NCBI RefSeq assembly: GCF_014648555.1
Contig: NZ_BMRI01000016.1
Span: 77,957-141,956, forward strand
DNA: 64,000 nt
Direction: 5' to 3'
From: Kitasatospora griseola
GTDB taxonomy: Bacteria; Actinomycetota; Actinomycetes; Streptomycetales; Streptomycetaceae
The stretch's first letter is position 1, and the number at the start of each line of letters is the position of its first letter. Both the position numbers and the translations under genes were made by a program. This document shows positions 32,294 through 41,069 of this stretch, one piece after another. The notes below the pieces were generated by a model that worked only from the letters and a program-made list of their open reading frames with translations, was not told the origin of the DNA and ran no database searches.

Positions 32294-33000
32294 ACGCCCC
32301 TGCGCGGGAAAGCGCCACCGACGTCGTCGACGTCTGGAGCATCCCCACCGACCAGCCCCCGGCCGTCGTCCGCCGGCTGTACGGCCTGCTCGACGCCGAG
32401 GAACGGGAGCGGGCCGACCGGGCCCGCGACCCGCGGCAGGGCGAGCGGTTCACCGTGGTCCGCGGCGCCGTCCGGCTGCTGGTCGCCGAACGGCTCGACG
32501 TCGCGCCCGCCGACCTGGCGTGGCGACGCGGCCCGCACGGCAGGCCCAGCCCCGCGGCCGGCGGCCGGATCGACGTCAACTGGTCCGCCTCGGGCGCCCT
32601 CGCGCTGCTCGCCGTCGCGGACGGGCGCCGGGTCGGCGCGGACGTCGAGCAGCTCCGCCCGCCCGGCGTCGGCATCCGGATCGCCCGCCGGCACTTCCCG
32701 CCCGCCGACGCGGCACTCGTCCTCGACGCGCGCACCCCGGCCGACGGCGCCGACCGGTTCACCCGGCTCTGGTGCCGCCGCGAGGCCTGCGTCAAGGTCT
32801 ACGGCGGCCGGCTCGCCCAGGGCCTCGGCCTCCCGCTGGCCGGCCCCTCCCCGCTGCGCCTGGCCGACCCGGGCCCGCTCGGCCCCGGCCCGCTCCGGCT
32901 CGCCGACGTCCCCGTCCCGGGCCCGTTCCGCGCGGCGGTCGCCGTCGACGAGGACCGCCCCTTCACCGTCCGCCACCGTACCTGGGCCGCGCCCTACTGA
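32290..33000 (+). CDS. Sfp-type 4'-phosphopantetheinyl transferase
   Basis: A 236-residue enzyme that transfers phosphopantetheine from CoA to carrier proteins. The Mg-binding motif is V-G-A-D-V-E-Q (about 113-119) and the second motif reads W-C-R-R-E-A-C-V-K, with Arg where K-E-A is usual. GTG start overlaps the upstream stop (GTGA). It should activate the cluster's ACPs, three clear and one tentative, and supports the view that the region is one cluster. Confidence 0.92.
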   Translation: MNAPARESATDVVDVWSIPTDQPPAVVRRLYGLLDAEERERADRARDPRQGERFTVVRGAVRLLVAERLDVAPADLAWRRGPHGRPSPAAGGRIDVNWSASGALALLAVADGRRVGADVEQLRPPGVGIRIARRHFPPADAALVLDARTPADGADRFTRLWCRREACVKVYGGRLAQGLGLPLAGPSPLRLADPGPLGPGPLRLADVPVPGPFRAAVAVDEDRPFTVRHRTWAAPY

Positions 33001-33029
33001 ACCGAACTCCCTTGCCGCGCAGACGCGTT

Positions 33030-33061
33030 GAGCCCGACCGGCAGCCAGGCCGGTCGGGCTC
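33030..33061. terminator. Bidirectional terminator after the PPTase gene
   Basis: A 13-bp perfect stem GAGCCCGACCGGC / GCCGGTCGGGCTC with a 6-base loop between convergent genes. Confidence 0.9.
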
Positions 33062-33078
33062 CTCGGGTACTGCCGCGG

Positions 33079-33576
33079 TCAGCCCACCGGCCTCGACATG
33101 TAGACCGCACGCCGCCCGTAGGACGCGGGCACGGCCACCTCCCGGTGCGCGCGGTAGCCGTAGAAGCGCAGCAGGATGTCGGAGCCGCGCACAGCGATCA
33201 TCGAGATCTGCGCGAAGCCCCCCTCCGCCGCCCGCGCCTGCGCGTGCTCCATCAGGTGCGCGGCGAGCTCCCGGCCGCGCAGCTCCTCGGCCAGCACCAG
33301 GTCGTGGACGTGCAGGTTGTCCGACTCGAACGCCCCGGCCTCCGCCACGGCGAGGTCCGGGCAGCGCAGCGGCGGGTACGGCAGGCTCAGCAGGTAGCCG
33401 CGGACGACGCCGTGCTGTTCCAGCACGTAGCAGGTCTCCGGCGAGCAGCGGGCCCGGGACTGCAGCGCCTCCCGGCCCTCCGACAGACCGTCGGCCGCGT
33501 AGGCGTCGTGCTCCAGCGCGACCACCGCGTCCCAGTCCCCGTCGGCCAGTTGACGGATCAGGAACTCCCCGCTCAC
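33079..33576 (-). CDS. GNAT family N-acetyltransferase
   Basis: A 165-residue acyltransferase. It starts F-L-I-R-Q-L-A-D-G-D-W-D-A-V-V and has the motif A region H-D-L-V-L-A-E-E-L-R-G-R-E-L-A-A-H-L-M near 92-110, and F-Y-G-Y near 145. The acetyl-CoA loop Q/R-x-x-G-x-G is degenerate (E-E-L-R-G-R-E-L). GTG at 33576 overlaps the stop of the upstream gene, so the two proteins are made together and probably act in one step. Confidence 0.8.
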   Translation of the reverse strand: MSGEFLIRQLADGDWDAVVALEHDAYAADGLSEGREALQSRARCSPETCYVLEQHGVVRGYLLSLPYPPLRCPDLAVAEAGAFESDNLHVHDLVLAEELRGRELAAHLMEHAQARAAEGGFAQISMIAVRGSDILLRFYGYRAHREVAVPASYGRRAVYMSRPVG

Positions 33577-34877
33577 CCGCCGAGCCCCCGCTCGCGGGCG
33601 GCGGCCACCATCGGGGCCCAGGCCTCGATCAGCACGGCCCAGCGCTCGGCGTCCTCCCGGGCCTCGTCCAGCAGCTGCTGCCGCTGCCCGGCCACCACGT
33701 CCGCCAGCTCGGCGTACTTGCCGCCCAGCTTGCGGTAGAGCCGGTCCACCTCGTCCAGGCACTGCTCGTTCACGTCCCGGTCCAGGTCGACGGTGCCCCG
33801 CACCAGACCGAGGATCGGCTCGACCAGCAGCTCGTGCCGCTCGTCCAGCAGCCCGCGGCCGAGGTCGATCATCTGACCGTAGACCGGGTACAGGTACAGC
33901 ATCGAGAGCAGCATCTTGACGAAGCGCAGCTGGTACGAGACGAATCCGGCGCCGACCCGGCGTTCGGGCGTGTAGTAGTTGACGATGTGCCGCTTGTGGA
34001 TGACGGCGGGCAGCTTGGAGTGCACCAGGGCGTGCAGCAGCGCGTAGTCGGCGCCGATGGTGCGCAGCGACGGCACCAGCGGCAGCACCTCGTAACCCCG
34101 GTGGTCCAGGGCGACGTTGCACATGTAGACGTCCCAGATGTCGGGCACGCCGAGCACCGAGTCGTCGCTGTCGAAGGTCTCAGGCTCGGCGCCCTTGAAG
34201 GAGATGTCCACCATGGCGTCCTGCTGCTCCCGGGTCCACACCCGCGGCGTCCACAGTCGCACCAGGTCCCGGTAGACCTCCGGGTCCAGCTCGTTGATCT
34301 CGCCGATGTCCACGTTGAGTTCGCCCATGAAGGCGGCGCTGACCAGCATCACCGGCTTGTCCGCGTCCGCCGGGTCGAGCTCGGAGCGGGCCACGCCGGC
34401 CACCGCCTGGCCGGCCGGCTTGCCGATCGACAGCAGCTCGTGGTGGATCGGGAACATCTTCTCGCCGTCGACGACCTGGTAGTCGAAGTCGTCGTTGCGC
34501 AGGTGCGCCGAGGTGCAGCCCAGGGCGGCGGCGCCCAGGAAGATCCGGTTCACGCAGGAGCCGTACGCGACGGTCGGCGGCAGCATCAGGTCGAGCAGCA
34601 GCTCGGGGTCGGCGCCGCCGGAGCGCCGCGCCACGTCGAGGAAGAACTCGCGCTGCGCCTCGTTGCCGAGGTGGTGGACGAACACGCCGGGGGCGGGCGT
34701 CAGCGAGGCCACGGCGTCCGCGTTCTTCGCGAACTCGGCGTCCTCGGTGGTGTCGAGGACGAGGAGGTGGACCTCGACCCCGAAGGTCTCGACGGCGTAG
34801 GCCGCCTCCTCGGTGAGGTCCGCGATGGTGCCGGGGCAGGCCCGCATGGTGGGCAGGGCGAGGCAGACTCGTTGCAT
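33573..34877 (-). CDS. Protein of unknown function (DUF6271-like, possibly glycosyltransferase-related)
   Basis: A 434-residue cytosolic protein, probably of the family called DUF6271 (from memory). The start M-Q-R-V-C-L-A-L-P-T-M-R and later L-L-V-L-D-T-T-E-D resemble the opening of a GT-A nucleotide-sugar fold, and A-H-L-R-N-D-D-F-D-Y near 125 could be a metal-binding DxD-like site. No other motif is recognised. It is coupled to the GNAT gene and has a 594-base upstream region of its own. Not an enzyme I can name. Confidence 0.55.
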   Translation of the reverse strand: MQRVCLALPTMRACPGTIADLTEEAAYAVETFGVEVHLLVLDTTEDAEFAKNADAVASLTPAPGVFVHHLGNEAQREFFLDVARRSGGADPELLLDLMLPPTVAYGSCVNRIFLGAAALGCTSAHLRNDDFDYQVVDGEKMFPIHHELLSIGKPAGQAVAGVARSELDPADADKPVMLVSAAFMGELNVDIGEINELDPEVYRDLVRLWTPRVWTREQQDAMVDISFKGAEPETFDSDDSVLGVPDIWDVYMCNVALDHRGYEVLPLVPSLRTIGADYALLHALVHSKLPAVIHKRHIVNYYTPERRVGAGFVSYQLRFVKMLLSMLYLYPVYGQMIDLGRGLLDERHELLVEPILGLVRGTVDLDRDVNEQCLDEVDRLYRKLGGKYAELADVVAGQRQQLLDEAREDAERWAVLIEAWAPMVAAARERGLGG

Positions 34878-35471
34878 GGTGATGGGAAGCTCCGTCTGAT
34901 CGTCAGATTCGTTGCGGCGCTCGGCGGTCGAGCGGGGGGAGCGGCCGGGGCCGGTCCGTCGCGCCGTCCCGGACGAGCTCGCCGGCGCGGGCGGAGGGCT
35001 GCGGCGGCACCGTGGATGACCTGGTCGCCCCACAGTGGACTGGACCAATCCGGAGTGTCAACGCTCTGCTCCCGGGCCGCCCGCACCGCCCGCCGACACT
35101 GCCCGATGGGGCAGCCGGCCCTGCCCCGGGGCGGCCTCGGGCCGGCTCCCGGGCGGGCCTCTGCGCGAAATGGTTCGAGTGCGCACGGGGGTCCTCCAGG
35201 TGAACGGAGAACGGTCGTGCGGAATCCGGCCGGGAATCGTCGGCGGCCGGTGCGGCCCGACTTCCGTACTCGAAGTCCGATGGCCCGGCGCCCGCCCCGA
35301 GCGAATGATCTCCGGAATGTCAATTCGCCGCGCGGGCGTTCACTCCGAAATTGATCCGTGATGATCGTTGCGCAGCCTGCGCCGAATATCTCGGGAAGAT
35401 AACGGATTTGCGGTGGAGATGTTCCGGAGACGGCGAAGACCTTTACTTCCGGACCGCCCCGGAAGGGCCGG
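34878..35471. other. Intergenic region upstream of the DUF6271-like gene
   Basis: No convincing gene in 594 bases. The part from 35330 to 35430 is less GC-rich and could hold the promoter of the DUF6271-like/GNAT pair. The 3' end of the SARP gene borders it on the right. I see no clear repeat or hairpin. Confidence 0.5.
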
Positions 35472-38384
35472 CTACGCCAGGCAGGCCCGGCCGCGGTCGC
35501 GCTCCCCGAGGTCGAACAGCGCCCGCTCGATGGCGGCCAGCGCGTTCGCCCCGCGGTGCTCCAGGCCGGCCTTCCGGGCGATCGCCAGCGCCTGCTCGGC
35601 CGCCTCCAGCGCCCGGGCCGGCAGCCCGGCGGCCCGGCAGGACTCGGCCAGGCCCAGCAGCACGCCCGGCATCCGGTCCCGGGCGCCGAGCGCGCGCAGC
35701 GCCCCCAGGCACTCCCGGAAGTCCTCGCACGCCTCCTCGAACCGGCCCATCCCGTGCAGCGCCGTCGCCCGCGCGTACAGCATGTGCACCTGGCCGACGA
35801 AGTCGCCCAGCTCCCGGAACGTCACCAGGCTGCGCTCGGCCCTGGCCAGGGCCGACTCCGGCCGGTCGACGGCCAGGTCGGCCAGCGCGGCCATCCCCTC
35901 GACGAAGGCGTGCGAGGACCGGTTGCCCAGCTCGACGCTCAGCGCGACGGCCTCGTCGCACCAGACGGTGACCTCCTCGTCGGTGCAGCGCGGGAGACCG
36001 GCCAGCGCCAGCACGACCAGCGCCCCCGGCAGCAGCTCCGGCTGCCCCGTCCGCCGGGCCAGCGTCACCACCCGGGCCGCCTCGGACCGGGCCTGCCAGG
36101 TCCGCTGGAACTCCCGCTGCGCCCACATCAGCGTGTACCGGGCCCGCGCCTCGCTGACCGGCAGGCCCGCCGCCCCGGCGGCCTCGGCCACCCGTCCGGC
36201 CAGGTCGCACAGCTCCGGCACGGCCATGCCCAGGTCGATCAGCTGGATCAGCACCAGCGTCAGGTCCGCGACCACCGCCAGCGGGCCGTCCGGGTCCCGG
36301 GTGACCTGCTCGGCGACCGCCAGCACGGCGGCGACCTCCCGCCGGGCCCAGCGCAGCCCCTCGGCCGGCCCGGCGAAGGCCGGAACGGCGGGCGCCGGCC
36401 CGGCGACCTCCGCCGCCACCAGGTCCGGGAACGGGTAGCCGGGCCGGACCACCCGGTACAGGCCCGCCACCGCCGCCAGGTAGTGCCGCAGCAGCCGCTC
36501 GACGGCGGCCCGCCCGACAGCCTCCCCGTCCACCTCCCGGACCAGCTCGCGGGCGAACAGCCGCAGCAGGTCGTGGTACTGGTAGCGGCCCGGGAACGGG
36601 CAGGACAGCAGCCCCAGGTCGGTCAGCGCCTCGGCCAGCCGCTCGGCCGCCGGCTCCGGCAGCTCCAGCAGCACCGCGGCCGCCGCCGAGGACACGCCCG
36701 GGCCGTCCGCCAGCGACAGCAGCCGGAACGCGCGGGCGGTCTCCGGGTCGAGCTGGTCGTAGCTGAGCCGGAACGACGCGGCGACCGCCAGCTCCCCGGT
36801 CTCCAGCTCGGCCAGCCGCCGCCGCTCCGAGGCCAGCCGGTCCGCCATGTGCGACAGCTGCCAGGCCGGACGGGCCGCCAGCCGGGACGCCGCCGTCCGC
36901 ACCGCCAGCGGCAGGAACCCGCAGGCCGCCGCCAACCGCCGGGCCGCCGCCGGCTCGGCCGCCACCCGGGACGCCCCGGCGATCGCGGTGAGCAGCCGCA
37001 CCGACTCCTCCGAGGTCAGCGGCTCCAGGGCGACCCGACGGGTCATCGGAACCCCCGACAGCCAGGCCCGGCCGGTCACCAGCACCGCGCAGGAGCGGCT
37101 GCCGGGCAGCAGCGGCCCGATCTGCCGGCTGTCGCGGGCGTCGTCCAGCACGATCAGCACCCGCAGGCCCGCCACCCGGGACCGGAACAGGGCGGCCCGC
37201 TCCGCCGTCCCCTGCGGGATCGCCGCGTCGGCCACGCCCAGCGCGCCGAGGAAACCGGCCAGCACCTCGCCCGGATCGGCCGGGAACGCCCCCGCCCCCT
37301 GCAGGTTCACGTACAGCTGACCGTCCGGGTACAGCCCGCCCACCGCGTGCGCGACGTGCACCGCCAACGTCGACTTGCCGACCCCGCCCAGGCCCGACAC
37401 CCCCACCACCGGCATGGCCGGACCGCCGGGCGCCAGGTCCGCGCACAGCGCCGCGCACAGCTCGTCCCGGCCGGTCCAGTCGGAGAGGTCGGCGGGCAGC
37501 TGGGCCGGCGCGACCGGCACCGGCCCGGTCGGCCCGCCGCCCGCCTCGACCACCGGCGCGGGCTCGGCGGCCGGCGCGGCCAGCTGCGGATCGCCCGACA
37601 GGACGCCCAGGTGCAGCTCGCGCAGCCGCGGCCCCGGATCGACCCCCAGCTGCTCCAGCAGCGTGCGGCGGGCGTCCGCGTACACGCCCAGCGCCTCGCC
37701 CTGCCGCCCGCTGCGGTACAGCGCCAGCATCAGCAGCTCCCGCATCGGCTCCAGCAGCGGGTACTGGCTGACCCACACGGTCAGTTCACCGATCACCTCC
37801 GCGTGCCGCCCGGCCTCCAACTCGGTCTCCAGCCAGGCCTGGACGGCGTTCAGCCGACGCTCGACCAGCCGGGCCCGGTGCGCCTGGGCGAACGGCCCCG
37901 GCAGCCCGGCCAGCGGCTCGCCGTGCCACAGCCCGCACGCCTCCCGCAGCAGCCCGAGCGCCCCCGCGACGTCCCCCAGCGCGCGGGCCCGGCCCGCCGC
38001 CGCGACCCGGTCCTCGAACACCTCGGCGTCCACGCAGTCCGCCGGGAGCCGCAGCACGTAGCCGCTGCCCGACGACACCAGCACCGACGGGTGCACCCGG
38101 TCCGGCTCCAGCACCCGCCGCAGCCGCGACACGTACGTCCGTACGACGGTGGCGGCCCGGGCCGGCGGCTCCTCCCACAGCGCGTCGAGCAGCTCGTCGA
38201 CCGACACGATCCGGCGCGCCCGCAGCGCCAACGCGGTGAGCAGCGCCCGCTGCTGCGGCGGACCGAGCTCCAACTCGCGTTCCCCGCACCAGGCCTGCAC
38301 CGGCCCGAGCAGACCCAGGCGCAGCCGCTCCCCGCCGTCCGGCTCCGAAGCCGACGTGCCGCGGGGCTCTCCGATTTCCGTCAT
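35472..38384 (-). CDS. AfsR/SARP family pathway regulator with NB-ARC and TPR domains
   Basis: A 970-residue regulator. Order: winged-helix DNA-binding domain (about 20-110, L-G-L-L-G-P-V-Q and T-Y-V-S-R-L-R-R-V-L), bacterial transcriptional activation domain (about 115-265, ending E-Q-L-G-V-D-P-G-P-R-L-R-E-L-H), NB-ARC ATPase (P-loop G-L-G-G-V-G-K-S-T near 340, L-I-V-L-D-D-A near 420), then TPR-like repeats to the end. This is the large AfsR-type SARP that activates secondary-metabolite clusters. It is placed at the cluster's edge and most likely controls it. Confidence 0.93.
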   Translation of the reverse strand: MTEIGEPRGTSASEPDGGERLRLGLLGPVQAWCGERELELGPPQQRALLTALALRARRIVSVDELLDALWEEPPARAATVVRTYVSRLRRVLEPDRVHPSVLVSSGSGYVLRLPADCVDAEVFEDRVAAAGRARALGDVAGALGLLREACGLWHGEPLAGLPGPFAQAHRARLVERRLNAVQAWLETELEAGRHAEVIGELTVWVSQYPLLEPMRELLMLALYRSGRQGEALGVYADARRTLLEQLGVDPGPRLRELHLGVLSGDPQLAAPAAEPAPVVEAGGGPTGPVPVAPAQLPADLSDWTGRDELCAALCADLAPGGPAMPVVGVSGLGGVGKSTLAVHVAHAVGGLYPDGQLYVNLQGAGAFPADPGEVLAGFLGALGVADAAIPQGTAERAALFRSRVAGLRVLIVLDDARDSRQIGPLLPGSRSCAVLVTGRAWLSGVPMTRRVALEPLTSEESVRLLTAIAGASRVAAEPAAARRLAAACGFLPLAVRTAASRLAARPAWQLSHMADRLASERRRLAELETGELAVAASFRLSYDQLDPETARAFRLLSLADGPGVSSAAAAVLLELPEPAAERLAEALTDLGLLSCPFPGRYQYHDLLRLFARELVREVDGEAVGRAAVERLLRHYLAAVAGLYRVVRPGYPFPDLVAAEVAGPAPAVPAFAGPAEGLRWARREVAAVLAVAEQVTRDPDGPLAVVADLTLVLIQLIDLGMAVPELCDLAGRVAEAAGAAGLPVSEARARYTLMWAQREFQRTWQARSEAARVVTLARRTGQPELLPGALVVLALAGLPRCTDEEVTVWCDEAVALSVELGNRSSHAFVEGMAALADLAVDRPESALARAERSLVTFRELGDFVGQVHMLYARATALHGMGRFEEACEDFRECLGALRALGARDRMPGVLLGLAESCRAAGLPARALEAAEQALAIARKAGLEHRGANALAAIERALFDLGERDRGRACLA

Positions 38385-38822
38385 CGTCAGACGGTAGCGG
38401 TTCCGACCAACCGGCCGCGGCGCCGGGGCGGGGCAATTCCGCCGCCGCGCCGGGGCCTTGTCGGCCACCCGTCCGCGCGCTTTCGATTCCGCCGCGACCG
38501 GTCGCGGAAACGGCCGCGCCGCGGACCGTCCGCCCGGCGGGCCCGGAAAAAAAAGAAAACTTCCCCCGCCGAACGGGAACCGATGACGCGGATGCGGATC
38601 CGTCAATCTTTTATTGATCGGCGGCGGATAGCTTCGGCCCCGGTGCACATGTCCGTCGGACCTCAGACGGACACGGGAGCTCCCGCGGTGCCAGCCGGGC
38701 CGCAGGAGGAGGAGAGACGGCGTCTCGTGCGGACGACGCCAGCCGACCGGTTCCGACGGTGCGCCGCCGCCAGTGGGGGGCGGTGGGCGCACCGCCAAGC
38801 GCAACGAAAGGAATCCAGCGCC
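38385..38822. promoter_or_regulatory. Divergent regulatory region between SARP and LuxR genes
   Basis: 438 bases without a gene. It holds an A-run (A8 near 38548), an AT-rich patch TCAAT-CTTTT-ATTGA (38603-38617, a 5-bp inverted repeat) and several GC-rich inverted stretches. Promoters of both regulators must lie here, but I cannot place -35/-10 pairs with confidence. Confidence 0.45.
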
Positions 38823-39533
38823 GTGCTTCAGTACGCCGACGACGTCCGCGCGACGACGACCCGAACGATCCCGACGCAGACCGCCCGAACGATCCCGGCC
38901 CAGACCGCCCGGCCGATCCCGGTCGCCGTCCACGCCCTGGACCCGCTCTCCCGAGCCGGAGTGGTGAGCTACCTCCGGCAGTGCCCGGAGATATCGCTCG
39001 TCGAGGAGGACCACCACCAGGCCGGCACCGGCGTCGCGCTGCTGGTCGCCGACACCTTCGACGAGGCCGCCATGGCCGGCCTGTCCCGGCTGGTCAAGGC
39101 CGAACGGACGCGCGTGGTGCTGATCCTGGACCGGATCCAGGAGCCCGAGCTGCTCAACGTCGTCTCGCTCGGCGTCACCACCATCCTGTGGCGCCGCGAG
39201 GTCACCGGCGAACGCCTGCGCCAGGCCGTCCGCACCGCCGTCCGCGGCCACGGCGACCTGCCCCCGGACCTGCTCGGCAAACTGATCGGCTGCATGGGCC
39301 GCCGACGCACCGGCGACGGCCCGGACAACAACCCCGCCGACTACGGCATGCTGCCCCGCGAGGTCGACGTCCTGCGCCTGGTCGCCGACGGCATGGACAC
39401 CGGGGAGATCGCCGTCAAACTCCTCTACTCGGAGCGGACGATCAAGAACATCATCCACACCGTCACCACCCGCTTCCAACTCCGCAACCGCGCCCACGCG
39501 GTGGCCTACGCCCTGCGCGAGGGCTACATCTAG
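38823..39533 (+). CDS. LuxR-family response-regulator-like protein
   Basis: A 236-residue protein. The N-terminal tail has short repeats (T-I-P-x-Q-T-A-R). Residues about 35-140 form a receiver-like domain without an obvious phospho-acceptor Asp pocket, so it may be phosphorylation-independent. The C-terminal HTH (about 172-232) has L-P-R-E-V-D-V-L-R-L-V-A-D-G-M and S-E-R-T-I-K-N-I-I-H, the NarL/LuxR pattern. GTG start follows AAGGAA. Such atypical regulators often sit beside SARP genes and may respond to pathway products. Confidence 0.85.
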   Translation: MLQYADDVRATTTRTIPTQTARTIPAQTARPIPVAVHALDPLSRAGVVSYLRQCPEISLVEEDHHQAGTGVALLVADTFDEAAMAGLSRLVKAERTRVVLILDRIQEPELLNVVSLGVTTILWRREVTGERLRQAVRTAVRGHGDLPPDLLGKLIGCMGRRRTGDGPDNNPADYGMLPREVDVLRLVADGMDTGEIAVKLLYSERTIKNIIHTVTTRFQLRNRAHAVAYALREGYI

Positions 39534-39539
39534 GCGGTG

Positions 39540-39850
39540 TCCTGACGATCCCTTGTCGAAACCGGGCGGCCGGCCCGGACCCGGTTGGCGGCCTGGTCGG
39601 CCTTCTCACCCGGCAGCGGCCGTCCGCGCTCAGGTGGATCCTGGTGGTGAAGCCGCCGCGCGAGCGGCCGAGCGCCTCACCTCCCGCACCACCTCCGCCA
39701 GCCGGTCGATCAGGTCCGCCCGGACCCGCCGCAGTTCACAACCTGCCGATGGTCCCGCCACCTGCCACAACGCCGTTGCTCACCGGCAGGAGCGGCTCCG
39801 GCCGCTCCCACCGGGCATCCGTCAGATCACTCCTGCTCCCCATAGTCGTA
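39540..39850 (-). pseudogene. Decayed IS5-family transposase
   Basis: From an ATG at 39843 the minus strand reads D-L-T-D-A-R-W-E-R-P-E-P-L-L-P, the N-terminus of IS5-family transposases, ending at a TGA (39736). Farther on (39677-39611), in another frame, L-G-R-S-R-G-G-F-T-T-R-I-H-L-S-A-D-G-R-C-R matches the region before the second catalytic Asp. The parts between and after are missing. An old insertion at the boundary between the KS cluster and the terpenoid cluster. Confidence 0.75.
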
Positions 39851-39896
39851 GCAACGACTCAACTGATCGCCAGGACAAGGCCCAGGGCTGCTCCGG

Positions 39897-41066
39897 TCAG
39901 CACGCTTGGTAGAGGCGCTTGTGGCCGCTGATACCGGACAGCCGGAACGGTCCCGTGGTCTGCTGCGGGGTGGCGTGGTCGCCGCCGTCGAGGGGGAAAG
40001 CCCACTCGTGCAGCTCGCGGTAGCCGACGTAGTCGATGGGCCGTCGCCGGGAGACTGCCTCGATGTTCGCCTCCGTCCGCAGCCGGTCCTGGTATCCGGC
40101 GACGATGGTCCCGCCGAAGAACTCGGCGACGCTGCCGGAACCGTAGCTGAGGAATCCGATGCGCTCACCGGTCAGGTCGTCGGCCTGGTCGAGGAGCGCG
40201 GCGAGGCCCAGGTAGACGGACGCGGTGTAGCTGTTCCCGATCACCCGGTTGTAGGCGGTGGTCCGGCCGACGGCACGCGTGACGTCGTCGTTGTGAACGT
40301 CGTGGCTGCAGTAGTTCAGCAGGTGCCGGTGGGCCTTGTGAGCCATCTTGGTGAACGGCTGGTGGTAGCAGAACGCGGCGAACTGCTCCAGGGAGTGGCC
40401 GCCCCGCTCCGAGTAGTCCTTCCAGGCCCCCTCCACCGCCTGGAGGTAGGCGCCGATGGATTCCCGGCCGTCGACCAGAGCCGTGGTGCGGTAGTTCGGC
40501 CGCCAGAAGTCCATGACATCGACGGTGAACAGGCCCGACGGATCCTCGATGCGCACCAGCCCCGGATCGGCGCCGACGAGCATGGCGACCGCGGCGGCGC
40601 CCTGCGTCGCCTCACCGGGGCTGTCCAGGTCGTACTTGGAGACGTCACTGGCGATGACGAGAACCTGCTGGGAGGGATCGCGCTGCACCAGGCCGATGGC
40701 GAACTGCAGGCCGGCCGTGGCCCCGTAGCAGGCCTGCTTCAGCTCCACGACGCGGGTGGCCGACGGCAGTCCGAGCAGGGAGTGGACGTACACACCGGCC
40801 GACTTCGCCTGGTCGATCGACGATTCGGTCGCGAGCACGACCGTGCGGATCCGGTCGCTGCCGTGCCGGGCGATGACCGGTGCGGCAGCCGTCGCGGCCA
40901 GGGTCACGATGTCCTCGTCGGCGGCCGGGACGCTCATCGACTCCTGGCCGATGCCCACGTGGTACTTGCCGATCTCGGTTCCGTTGTGAGCGGCGAGGGC
41001 GGTGTGCGGCAGCACGAACTCGCTGGTGGCGAACGACAGATCATGGATGCCTATGGCGAGGGGCAT
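39897..41066 (-). CDS. mvaS: Hydroxymethylglutaryl-CoA synthase
   Basis: A 389-residue thiolase-fold enzyme that condenses acetyl-CoA with acetoacetyl-CoA. Catalytic Cys in L-K-Q-A-C-Y-G-A-T-A (near 110), His in H-Q-P-F-T-K-M near 233, and Glu in T-E-S-S-I-D near 78. It is the last gene of the mevalonate operon, three bases after mvaA. An operon-borne HMG-CoA synthase in streptomycetes signals a dedicated mevalonate pathway for a terpenoid. Confidence 0.95.
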   Translation of the reverse strand: MPLAIGIHDLSFATSEFVLPHTALAAHNGTEIGKYHVGIGQESMSVPAADEDIVTLAATAAAPVIARHGSDRIRTVVLATESSIDQAKSAGVYVHSLLGLPSATRVVELKQACYGATAGLQFAIGLVQRDPSQQVLVIASDVSKYDLDSPGEATQGAAAVAMLVGADPGLVRIEDPSGLFTVDVMDFWRPNYRTTALVDGRESIGAYLQAVEGAWKDYSERGGHSLEQFAAFCYHQPFTKMAHKAHRHLLNYCSHDVHNDDVTRAVGRTTAYNRVIGNSYTASVYLGLAALLDQADDLTGERIGFLSYGSGSVAEFFGGTIVAGYQDRLRTEANIEAVSRRRPIDYVGYRELHEWAFPLDGGDHATPQQTTGPFRLSGISGHKRLYQAC

Positions 41067-41069
41067 GCT

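Noticed and set aside
32520..35354. 944-codon plus-strand frame
   Set aside because: Runs across a PPTase in another frame, a terminator and two minus-strand genes; composition is that of a high-GC shadow.
35556..39533. 1325-codon plus-strand frame ending with the LuxR protein
   Set aside because: Only the last 236 codons from the GTG at 38823 are real; the upstream part is antisense to the SARP gene.
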